From: JBLIOB01 sp047639575
GTDB taxonomy: Bacteria; Bacteroidota; Bacteroidia; Flavobacteriales_D; Parvicellaceae
Direction: 5' to 3'
Assembly: GCA_047639575.1 (NCBI GenBank)
Contig: JBLIOB010000018.1
Span: 1 to 27,823 of the forward strand
Length of the DNA: 27,823 nt
Shown here: positions 1 through 6,723 of the stretch, piece after piece
Position numbering within the stretch: the stretch's first letter is position 1
Layout of the letters: each line of letters begins with the position of its first letter
Program-made: the position numbers and the translations under genes
The notes under the pieces: generated by a model
Seen by the model: the letters and a program-made list of their open reading frames with translations, nothing else
Database searches by the model: none
Told to the model about the DNA's origin: nothing

Positions 1-354
1 ACGGATGCGAAACCCGAGTGGGACCATACTTGCCCAGAATACGAGCGAAATGAAAAGCAATTTATTGCTCATGAACTTAACTTAAAGAAGCAAGCCGAAA
101 TGCAGGCCAGTGATGACACGATGGGTTTATCTGCAGTCGGAATTAAAAACGGAATCCTTGCTGGAATAATTGTTATTATTGGCGGAATTGCTTGGCTCGT
201 AGCAGGAATATATTACGACTTGATATTCATTTATCCATTCATTTTAATTGTTTTTGGGGTCGTTATTCTACTGAGAGGAATCTTAAAACAGAGAAACAAA
301 ATCAAGAAGAAAAAATCAGCCGTAGATGTTTTAGACGCTGACGCTACTTTTTAA
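1..354 (+). CDS. Small two-helix membrane protein, 5' end outside window
   Basis: The reading frame is open from the first base of the window to the TAA at 352-354, so the gene starts upstream and only its last 117 codons are seen. The first internal ATG (position 100) is probably not the start, because the frame before it encodes plausible protein, including DHTCPEYE. That segment may be the end of a soluble, possibly Cys-containing N-terminal part. Two hydrophobic helices follow, around GILAGIIVIIGGIAWLVAG and YPFILIVFGVVILL, and then a lysine-rich tail (KIKKKK) that should lie in the cytoplasm. I do not recognise the family. Its 3' end overlaps the convergent gene by 11 bp. The membrane topology is inferred from hydrophobicity only. 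Confidence 0.6.
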   Translation, partial: TDAKPEWDHTCPEYERNEKQFIAHELNLKKQAEMQASDDTMGLSAVGIKNGILAGIIVIIGGIAWLVAGIYYDLIFIYPFILIVFGVVILLRGILKQRNKIKKKKSAVDVLDADATF

Positions 355-1219
355 TCTGGTTCAATGGGAACGGAAGGTTATTTCGTTTTAGATAATAGAT
401 TGGTCGGTTGCTCGCACCGAAAGATTGATAAAACTGACCTAGCGATTTCACGTTTGAACCAGCAAAATCAAATATGGAATTAGTCTCAGAGTACTTTTCA
501 ATTATTCGATCCATTAAGTAAGGCATTGCTCCAAGCTCACGCCCTTGATCATTGCTAGTTCCTTTAACAAAGGTAATTCGACCATTAAAATTCACTACAA
601 AACCTGAAGCAACAACTTCATCTTCGAACCAAACAGAGAAACCATTTCCTATTTCACAATCCATCGCCTCCAACATTAATTTTTCAAAATTCTCGTATTC
701 ATTCGCTTTAATACCAAGCTTCAAAAACGAAACATTCTCTTTGAAAAAGACTGAAATTAAACCTGCATTCGCTTCTGGTTTAAATTCTAAATTATTCTTG
801 GTCGCTTTTTTCAAGTTTCGCTTCGCCCCGGTTGAATAAGATTGAACTAACTCTAAGTAGTTTTTAGATAGATCCAACTCGTAATTACCCCACTCTACGG
901 CACCTTCTAATGGTTCTCTAGATCTAATATCAACATACTTTGCCGCCATCCATAAGGCTTCATCCACTTCTGACTGACTTAAGCCTCCCACCATTGATAT
1001 TCGATGAAATAAAAATGGGTTAAAGGTATATTTCACACCAATTTTACGTTGAATAGGTATGGCAATAGCTGATTCATAGTCTCCTTTAATAACTCCCACC
1101 CACTCCTGGCATAGTGCATCTAGCGTCCATGATAAATTATAAAACAATGCATTGTCATTGTTCCAAATCATGGTGTCCCATTTCGCTGTATCGATATTTT
1201 TTCTCGCTACAACCTTCAT
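344..1219 (-). CDS. FemAB/GNAT-like acyltransferase
   Basis: A 291-residue soluble protein resembling the FemAB / 'BioF2-like' branch of the GNAT fold, which transfers acyl or aminoacyl groups to cell-wall or glycan precursors. The supporting features are the basic stretch GAKRNLKKATKNNLEF mid-protein, the SVWFEDEVVASGFVVNFNGR strand pair, KGTSNDQGRELGAMPYLMD (typical of the acceptor side of these enzymes) and the late FAGSNVKSLGQFYQSFGA segment. No signal peptide is seen, so it should be cytoplasmic. The ATG overlaps the stop of the upstream glycosyltransferase (ATGA), implying translational coupling in a glycan-related operon. It is the last gene of that operon and converges on the gene ending at 354. 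The substrate is unknown; a role modifying a sugar made by the neighbouring enzymes is inference. Confidence 0.7.
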   Translation of the reverse strand: MKVVARKNIDTAKWDTMIWNNDNALFYNLSWTLDALCQEWVGVIKGDYESAIAIPIQRKIGVKYTFNPFLFHRISMVGGLSQSEVDEALWMAAKYVDIRSREPLEGAVEWGNYELDLSKNYLELVQSYSTGAKRNLKKATKNNLEFKPEANAGLISVFFKENVSFLKLGIKANEYENFEKLMLEAMDCEIGNGFSVWFEDEVVASGFVVNFNGRITFVKGTSNDQGRELGAMPYLMDRIIEKYSETNSIFDFAGSNVKSLGQFYQSFGASNRPIYYLKRNNLPFPLNQIKK

Positions 1220-2364
1220 CGTGAAGACGGGATTACCTCTTTGTAAATTTTCAATAGTTGAGAAGACACAGCTTCAATGCTGTATTTGCGCTGTGCTTGA
1301 ATCGAAATTTCTTTAGCATCGTATGATTCACTATCTAAAACTTCGATAATGCTTTCCAAGAGGGCTTTTTCATCTTTAGGGTTAACCATCTTCCCGTTGG
1401 AGTCATCTAACATTTCTGGGATTCCGCCAACATTTGTAGAAACAACTGGAAGACCAGCGCTTAACGCTTCGATAATAACACAAGGTAAATTTTCAAAATT
1501 GGAGAATAGTAAGAAAAGGTCTGATTTTCCCATTTTTACTCCGATCTCCTCAATAGGTTGCTCTTCTTCAAACGTCACAACATCATCTATTTCTAAATCG
1601 TTTGCTAATTTTCTATGTGGCGCTAGATCGCCATCGCTTATAATCAGTAAGTCAAAATCTGATCTTTGTTTTTTAAGTTCAGTAATGGTTCTTAAGATTC
1701 CTGAAACATTCTTGTGAAAATCCTTGGCGGTAGAAACATGAATAATCCTTTTTAATTTACGCTCATCGAAATTTGGCTTGAACAAGGATGTATCAACCAC
1801 GTTAGGCACCACCTCATATTCCGACCCAATATTCAACTCTTGCATGGCCTTTTTAAGGTCATGAGAAACTGGTAAAATTTTACTGGTTAAAGCTGCCGAA
1901 GTTTTAATTGATCGTAAGTGTTTTGATTTTAAGGTATGTCGATTTGCTGGCAAATAAGATGTTAAATGCTCAGTAAACACCATTGGGATTTTTAATCTTA
2001 ATGACCATTTTTTGGCGACAATCCCAACAGGAAAAAACACATTCCCATGTATTACATCTGGCTTAAACTCCTTTAGAACTTGAGCCATGGCATGATCATA
2101 TCCTTTAAAAAACCTTGACCATTTTGAAAGTTTAGAAATTCCCGGCTTCGTGTAAACCTGAAGCGTATCAACTCCGTTGATCGCTGATCGAACCATTTCA
2201 AACTTCTCGGTTGTCAGTTTTGGATCTTCAATAACATTAACCATTATCACATTGCACCTGGTGGCAACGGCCTCAGCATGTCTTTGTACAAAGTTTCCTT
2301 TGGTAGTAGTAACTCGATTAGGATACCAACTAGACAAAAACAAGATGTTTAATCGATCAGTCAT
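1216..2364 (-). CDS. GT4-family glycosyltransferase
   Basis: A 382-residue retaining glycosyltransferase of the GT4 (group 1) family with a GT-B fold: a nucleotide-sugar donor is used to extend a glycan or lipid-linked sugar at the inner membrane. The N-terminal domain starts ILFLSSWYPN and has the glycine-bearing loop TTTKGNFVQRHAEA. The C-terminal donor domain shows HVSTAKDFHKNV, IISDGD and the EX7E motif (E291 and E299, within FENLPCVIIEALS), then GLPVVSTNVGGIPEML. I chose the ATG at 2364, not the TTG nine bases upstream. This start overlaps the end of the toroid-protein gene by 8 bp, and its stop overlaps the next gene by 4 bp. It sits between a UDP-GlcNAc 2-epimerase/toroid pair and a FemAB-like transferase, so an envelope or exopolysaccharide glycan is the likely product. 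The sugar specificity cannot be read from the sequence. Confidence 0.88.
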   Translation of the reverse strand: MTDRLNILFLSSWYPNRVTTTKGNFVQRHAEAVATRCNVIMVNVIEDPKLTTEKFEMVRSAINGVDTLQVYTKPGISKLSKWSRFFKGYDHAMAQVLKEFKPDVIHGNVFFPVGIVAKKWSLRLKIPMVFTEHLTSYLPANRHTLKSKHLRSIKTSAALTSKILPVSHDLKKAMQELNIGSEYEVVPNVVDTSLFKPNFDERKLKRIIHVSTAKDFHKNVSGILRTITELKKQRSDFDLLIISDGDLAPHRKLANDLEIDDVVTFEEEQPIEEIGVKMGKSDLFLLFSNFENLPCVIIEALSAGLPVVSTNVGGIPEMLDDSNGKMVNPKDEKALLESIIEVLDSESYDAKEISIQAQRKYSIEAVSSQLLKIYKEVIPSSR

Positions 2365-3547
2365 TTCCACCAATTATTTCTTGTTCTAACATTAATGCAT
2401 CCAAGAGATATTTTGTGGCCCAATTGGGAAACGAAAAATTCTCATATCTGCCCCAAATAGGATAAGACCCAGAAAGTGCTCCTTTGATCGATTCGCTACC
2501 TGAAAATGTTCTTTGTTGTGCAGCTAGCAATACGTTAATAAGCTTATTTGCTCCTTCTAGAAAGCTGGGTTCATTATTCTCTTGATATATTTTAAGCCAA
2601 CAAACACTAATCTGGGCACAGCCCGTTAAAATTACATTTTCGGATCCTTTCCAGCTTGCATCATACCGTCCATTTAGCTTTCCAGTTTCTAAGTAGGCTT
2701 CTAGAAGTTTTCGAGCTGGTTTTACGGCTGCATCAAAATAGCTTTGATTTCCTGTAAGTTTTGCACTATCTAATAAACCGTCAATTGTATAAGCGATGGT
2801 ATGTAAGATTGGTTTATCGTTTTTATGAAGGGTATTATCACAATCACTAAACCATCCATTTTCCGATTGTTTATTAGTAACAATCCAATCTAAATTTTTA
2901 ATTGCTTTCTCTGCAAAGCGGGAATCATTGGAACTCGTATTCACATTTAGCATTGGAGCGTCTACGTAACTATCGTAAACCCGTTCAACATTCATAAAGG
3001 CGTGTTTTCTCCAGGCACCATCTTCTTCTTGAATATCGCAAAGCCAATTAATTGCTTTTTCACAACTTTCTAAATACTTTTTATTTCCTGACTGCAAGTA
3101 AACAGCGTATAAACCTCTTAGAACTTGACCAGTATTAAAGACGACCTCTGGTCGCTGATGGCCTATAGTCATACTTTGCCATCCGCCACTTGGCTTTTGA
3201 ATTTTCAATAACCAATCTGCACATTTAACACAGCGTTCGATCAAATCTGGACGATCATTTTGTTTCGCAAAGGAAACAAGAGAATCGATAATATAGCCCG
3301 AAGTTTCCGGATATGATGTTGTCCATCCTTCAATTAAATGATAAGATCCGAAACCATCATCTCGCATATTATCTTGAGCAGAAACCAGCCAATCAATGCA
3401 AGCTTCCATTCCTTTTAATCGATCTTCTTTAGTAAAAGCCTCCTTAGATAAAGAAGCGAACAAATCTCTGCCCACAACTTTTCTAGCATCTCCATTTATT
3501 GGCGACAGCAAAAAGTTACCTGAGTATTTAATAACAGATTTGATCAA
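2357..3547 (-). CDS. Alpha/alpha-toroid protein of unknown activity in glycan cassette
   Basis: A 396-residue helical protein whose repeats fit an (alpha/alpha)6 barrel, as in terpenoid-cyclase-like toroids, glycoside hydrolases, lyases and uronyl epimerases. Repeated helix-turn modules carry similar motifs: EGWTTSYPETSGYIIDSL, GGWQSMTIGHQRPEVVFNTG, EDGAWRKHAF, NGWFSDCDN and FSFPNWATKYLLDAL, with aromatic residues at helix starts. No secretion signal is evident. The start is a TTG: the frame upstream runs only five codons back to a TAA, and the next in-frame ATG (Met47) would remove the first helices. The TTG overlaps the stop of the epimerase gene (TTGA). I cannot name its reaction; a glycan-acting hydrolase, lyase or epimerase is the best guess from its position between a sugar epimerase and a glycosyltransferase. 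Confidence 0.75.
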   Translation of the reverse strand: MIKSVIKYSGNFLLSPINGDARKVVGRDLFASLSKEAFTKEDRLKGMEACIDWLVSAQDNMRDDGFGSYHLIEGWTTSYPETSGYIIDSLVSFAKQNDRPDLIERCVKCADWLLKIQKPSGGWQSMTIGHQRPEVVFNTGQVLRGLYAVYLQSGNKKYLESCEKAINWLCDIQEEDGAWRKHAFMNVERVYDSYVDAPMLNVNTSSNDSRFAEKAIKNLDWIVTNKQSENGWFSDCDNTLHKNDKPILHTIAYTIDGLLDSAKLTGNQSYFDAAVKPARKLLEAYLETGKLNGRYDASWKGSENVILTGCAQISVCWLKIYQENNEPSFLEGANKLINVLLAAQQRTFSGSESIKGALSGSYPIWGRYENFSFPNWATKYLLDALMLEQEIIGGND

Positions 3548-4695
3548 TCTTTTGAAAGTTGTTTAAGGATTTCAGAACAAATAAATTCAGCTGCTTTTCC
3601 ATCTCCGTAAAAATTAGGAAAAGTTAAGTCCGGAGTCTTTTCAAAATGGGCCACTGCATCTAATATCTTTGATTTGCTTGGGCCTGTTAGAATTGCATTC
3701 CCATTTTCGATCAATTCAACCCATTCGGTTTCATCTCTTAAAACAACGCACGGTTTATTAAAAAAGAACGCTTCTTTTTGCATACCCCCTGAATCACTGA
3801 CTAACATTTTTGCATTTTTCTCCAGATCGATAATTTCGAGAAAAGAAGCTGGTGATAGCAAGTGAATACCATCACTACTTTCTATTCGATGCATTAAATC
3901 CGCTTGCAAGTTTCGTTTCATTGCAGCAACTGTTCTTGGGTGAAGTGGCATTAATATTACATTTCCTTGCTCCACTAACTCTAGAAAAGCCTCAAATATC
4001 GCAGTTAAATTCTCCGGGATATCTGTATTGGATGGTCTATGCACAGTTGAAAGGATGTAAGATCCTTTTTCCAAGCCAAGCTTCTGTTTGGCTTTAGATT
4101 TCCCGTCAGAAAGGTTAGAGAAATGCAAACTGTTATCATACATGATATCTCCACATTGATATACTTTCGGATTATCAATATCATGAGGCCCCTCAGCCTC
4201 TACATCAAAACCTTCTTTAGTCAAATTACTCACTCCACTTTCATTAGGAGAGAATAAGAGCGTTGACATGTGATCTGCAGTAATTCGATTGACCTCTTCA
4301 GGCATTTTCTTATTAAATGATCTAAGACCCGCTTCTATGTGAACCACAGGCACATGCATCTTAGCTGCCGCTAACGCTCCAGCGCACGTAGAATTAGTAT
4401 CACCATATATAACGAGCGCATCTGGCTTATACGCTAATATAGCTTGCTCTACTCCTTCAAGCATCCTTGCGGTTTGACTCCCATGAGATCCAGATCCTAC
4501 TTTTAAATTGATCTCTGGTCTTGGTATAGCCAGCTCGGTAAAGAAGATTTCCGACATGTTTTCATCGTAATGCTGTCCTGTATGCAGGATAACCTCCTCG
4601 ATTCTATCGCTAAAAACGTTTCTAATTGCACGACTGATTGCCGCTGCTTTAATAAGCTGAGGTCTGGCACCTACTATGGTTAAAATTTTCATCAT
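3544..4695 (-). CDS. wecB: UDP-N-acetylglucosamine 2-epimerase (non-hydrolysing)
   Basis: Interconverts UDP-GlcNAc and UDP-ManNAc in the cytoplasm, supplying ManNAc-type sugars for surface polysaccharides. The 383-residue length matches the family. It opens KILTIVGARPQLIKAA and carries the expected catalytic region: D99 in IYGDTNS, E121 in HIEAGLRS, E133/E134 in KMPEEVNR and H219 in STVHRPSN, comparable to Asp95, Glu117, Glu131 and His213 of E. coli WecB. The C-terminal nucleotide-binding part includes LVSDSGGMQKEAFFFNKPCV. There are two adjacent ATG codons; the first overlaps the radC stop (ATGA). It is followed directly by the toroid protein and the glycosyltransferase. The family is clear; the exact glycan pathway is inference. 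Confidence 0.95.
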   Translation of the reverse strand: MMKILTIVGARPQLIKAAAISRAIRNVFSDRIEEVILHTGQHYDENMSEIFFTELAIPRPEINLKVGSGSHGSQTARMLEGVEQAILAYKPDALVIYGDTNSTCAGALAAAKMHVPVVHIEAGLRSFNKKMPEEVNRITADHMSTLLFSPNESGVSNLTKEGFDVEAEGPHDIDNPKVYQCGDIMYDNSLHFSNLSDGKSKAKQKLGLEKGSYILSTVHRPSNTDIPENLTAIFEAFLELVEQGNVILMPLHPRTVAAMKRNLQADLMHRIESSDGIHLLSPASFLEIIDLEKNAKMLVSDSGGMQKEAFFFNKPCVVLRDETEWVELIENGNAILTGPSKSKILDAVAHFEKTPDLTFPNFYGDGKAAEFICSEILKQLSKD

Positions 4696-5396
4696 AAGAT
4701 TCCGCTATCTGCAAAACTAAAATAATTATAGTCTGAAACGATGAGATGATCGAGTAATGGTATATCCATTATTTTTCCTGCTTCTTTTATTTTCTTAGTT
4801 AAGTCGATATCTGCACGACTAGCTTCTAGGTTTCCTGAGGGGTGATTATGACAAACGATAATTGAACTCGCTAATTGTTCAAGTGCTGATTTGAAGATCA
4901 ATTTTAGATCCGCAACCGTTCCCGAGACGCCTCCTTTACTAATTGGCAGTTTACAGATCACTTTATTAGCTCTATTGAGGCATATCATCCAGAACTCTTC
5001 ATGAGGTAAATCGAGAAAGTTTGATTTAATAATTTCAAATGCAGCATTGCTAGATTGAATTTTGGACTTGAGATCAAAATTTTCATTCGTTCTTCGTCTT
5101 CCAAGCTCCAACGCAGCAATCATGGAAATAGCTTTTGCCTCGCCAATTCCATTGTACTTCATCAAAGAATTAATATTCATTTTTGAAAGTTGATTCAAAT
5201 CGTTGCCTTGATCACTTAGAATTCTTCTTGAAAGTTCAACAGCTGATTCATTTCGATTTCCTGAACCTAAAATAATCGCCAATAATTCGGCCTCTGATAA
5301 AACAGCCCGGCCTTTTTGGGATAATTTTTCTCTTGGCCTATCTTCAACGGACCAATTTTTTATTGACTTATTTTCTGGGGTTAATGTTTGTTTCAT
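4692..5396 (-). CDS. radC: RadC family JAB/MPN-domain protein
   Basis: A RadC (UPF0758) protein: an N-terminal helix-hairpin-helix region (LMKYNGIGEAKAISMIAALE) followed by a JAB/MPN-type metallo-domain with the motif CHNHPSGNLEASRADID, in which two His and the Asp would bind metal. The family's biological role is unsettled despite its 'DNA repair' label. I place the start at the ATG at 5396 (234 residues), giving MKQTLTPENKSIKNW; an ATG at 5408 would add four residues. A TTG at 5474 is rejected because it lies beyond the rpsT terminator hairpin. Its stop overlaps the epimerase ATG by 4 bp, so radC leads a glycan operon here. No good promoter fits between the terminator and the start. Confidence 0.9.
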   Translation of the reverse strand: MKQTLTPENKSIKNWSVEDRPREKLSQKGRAVLSEAELLAIILGSGNRNESAVELSRRILSDQGNDLNQLSKMNINSLMKYNGIGEAKAISMIAALELGRRRTNENFDLKSKIQSSNAAFEIIKSNFLDLPHEEFWMICLNRANKVICKLPISKGGVSGTVADLKLIFKSALEQLASSIIVCHNHPSGNLEASRADIDLTKKIKEAGKIMDIPLLDHLIVSDYNYFSFADSGIL

Positions 5397-5434
5397 ACGC
5401 AATGACATGGGAAAATTTGAGAATTCCCAAACGC

Positions 5435-5466
5435 AAAAAGGTCCCCCCGTATACGAGGAGACCTTT
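5435..5466 (-). terminator. Rho-independent terminator after rpsT
   Basis: On the minus strand the RNA folds into a 12-bp stem, AAAGGUCUCCUC against GGGGGGACCUUU, with a GUAUAC loop, followed by a short U-run. Two of the pairs are U-G wobbles, which would be C-A mismatches on the plus strand, so the hairpin is specific to leftward transcription. It lies 32 bp after the rpsT stop and about 40 bp before radC. It probably reduces, rather than abolishes, transcription into the radC-wecB operon. Confidence 0.8.
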
Positions 5467-5498
5467 AATTCCAATGAAATTGGAACAAAATCTTTTAC

Positions 5499-5750
5499 TT
5501 AAAGAGCGTTTACGTGCTTCGTTAAACTAGACTTCAAGTTTCCAGCCTTATTCTTATGAATAACGTTGGTTTTTGCTAATCTATCTAACATTCCACAAAC
5601 AGTTGGAAGCAATTTTGCCGCTTCTTTCTTATCCGTAGTCTCTCTAAGACCTCTAACTGCGTTTCGAGTAGTCTTATAATAAAATTTATTTCTAAGTCTT
5701 TTAGATTCGTTAGATCTAATTCTCTTTAATGCACTTTTATGATTTGCCAT
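5499..5750 (-). CDS. rpsT: 30S ribosomal protein S20
   Basis: An 83-residue, strongly basic protein that binds 16S rRNA and is part of the small subunit. The start MANHKSALKRIRSNESKR and the later helices with VIHKNKAGNLKSSLTKHV are typical of S20, and the length is normal. The ATG at 5750 has no Shine-Dalgarno, as is usual for this phylum. It lies 17 bp downstream of tRNA-Glu on the same strand, so both are likely transcribed from the promoter at 5880-5910, with the tRNA released by processing. A strand-specific terminator follows it. Confidence 0.97.
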   Translation of the reverse strand: MANHKSALKRIRSNESKRLRNKFYYKTTRNAVRGLRETTDKKEAAKLLPTVCGMLDRLAKTNVIHKNKAGNLKSSLTKHVNAL

Positions 5751-5767
5751 AATTACTTATAAAGTTG

Positions 5768-5839
5768 TAGCCCGTAGGGGAATCGAACCCCTGTTACCAG
5801 GATGAAAACCTGGCGTCCTAACCCCTAGACGAACGGGCC
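5768..5839 (-). tRNA. tRNA-Glu (anticodon UUC)
   Basis: The minus strand folds into a complete 72-nt cloverleaf without an encoded CCA. The acceptor stem is GGCCCGT with ACGGGCT (first pair G-U). The D arm is GTCTAGGGGTTAGGAC, the anticodon stem is CCAGG/CCTGG around loop TTTTCAT, which gives anticodon TTC, and the T arm is AGGGG-TTCGATT-CCCCT. The discriminator base is A. It lies directly upstream of rpsT. Confidence 0.97.
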
Positions 5840-5879
5840 AATTTAACCCAAACAGCTTTAACTATTTGGAATTGGAGTG

Positions 5880-5910
5880 CAAATGTATAATAAAATTCAA
5901 TTTCGCCAAA
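5880..5910 (-). promoter_or_regulatory. Promoter for tRNA-Glu/rpsT
   Basis: On the minus strand the sequence reads TTTG, a 19-nt AT-rich spacer, then TACATTTG. This matches the Bacteroidota primary sigma-factor consensus (-33 TTTG, -7 TAnnTTTG) in both boxes and in spacing. The -7 box is at 5880-5887 and the -33 box at 5907-5910. Transcription would start about 30 nt before the tRNA. It is the best promoter match I found in the window. Confidence 0.75.
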
Positions 5911-6032
5911 TGTGATCTGAACTTTTTTACGTTTTATTTTGATTTTTTGAGATCAACAAGGTTATTAAACACTACCAACCTCTGATAATCAGCTAAATAT
6001 AACTCAAATCATAATACTTCAAATAAGGAATG

Positions 6033-6722
6033 TTAAACGGTATCTGTATCGGCTTGAAATACAAACCCTAATCGTTTACCTGTTTTTATCTGCAGCGTAT
6101 CACTTAAAGACTGCATCTCCATTACAGACACTTCTTGCACATTCTCATAAGGCGGAGTGAATAAATCAAAGTCAAGTGTATAAAGAATCGCAGACTCAAT
6201 AACCTTCTCCATATACTCTTTAGACATACTCATATTTATAAAGTCATTGTACAAAAAGCCAAGTTGCCTTTTCCCTTGCACCATGAAATGGTTTTCCGCA
6301 TTTACAAATACTCTTGCAATCATATATCCGGAATCATGCACTCTGTTATACTTAAATGAGTCCGAAAGGAAATTATAAATGTTTATTATTCCTGTAAATC
6401 CTCGATTGCCGTTCTCTTTCAGGTAAGATGTTTTCCAAAGGCTATTCGAACTATCAAACTGGAATACATTCGTATGCATATTAAAAATAAGGACATCTCC
6501 TCCAATTTGAAGTTGAGCTTCATAGTCTCCCTTATCTCTATATTCAATCTTAACCCGGTCATCTTCTTCCTCCATCTTATCCCTAAGATCATCCGCCATT
6601 TCTTTTAAAACAGTTTTCAGCACCTTAAAATTTAGTTTAAGGTTATTAAACACATCTTGTTTCAATGAGGTCTTATCCTTAATCGTATTAAAGATGAGTT
6701 CTCTAGCTGTTGGGTTTTCCAT
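6033..6722 (-). CDS. Conserved-looking cytosolic protein after proS, function unknown
   Basis: A 229-residue protein that I do not recognise. The ATG at 6722 begins just after the proS stop (TAATATG), so the two genes are almost certainly co-transcribed. A longer version starting at 6794 would overlap proS by 71 bp and is less likely. The N-terminal third is helical and charged (about KDKTSLKQDVFNNLKLNF, then an acidic KMEEEDDR stretch); the rest mixes strands and helices (QIGGDVLIFNMHTNVFQF, GFTGIINIYNFLSDSF, QGKRQLGFLYNDF). No signal peptide, membrane helix or obvious catalytic motif is visible. A link to tRNA charging is suggested only by position. Confidence 0.75.
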   Translation of the reverse strand: MENPTARELIFNTIKDKTSLKQDVFNNLKLNFKVLKTVLKEMADDLRDKMEEEDDRVKIEYRDKGDYEAQLQIGGDVLIFNMHTNVFQFDSSNSLWKTSYLKENGNRGFTGIINIYNFLSDSFKYNRVHDSGYMIARVFVNAENHFMVQGKRQLGFLYNDFINMSMSKEYMEKVIESAILYTLDFDLFTPPYENVQEVSVMEMQSLSDTLQIKTGKRLGFVFQADTDTV

Positions 6723-6723
6723 A

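Noticed and set aside
5397..5474. Longer radC starting at TTG 5474
   Set aside because: The start would lie upstream of the rpsT terminator stem, and the added residues do not resemble RadC N-termini.
5982..5992. Short dyad CTGATAATCAG after the gene ending at 6033
   Set aside because: Five-base arms with a one-base centre and no T-run; too short to call a terminator.
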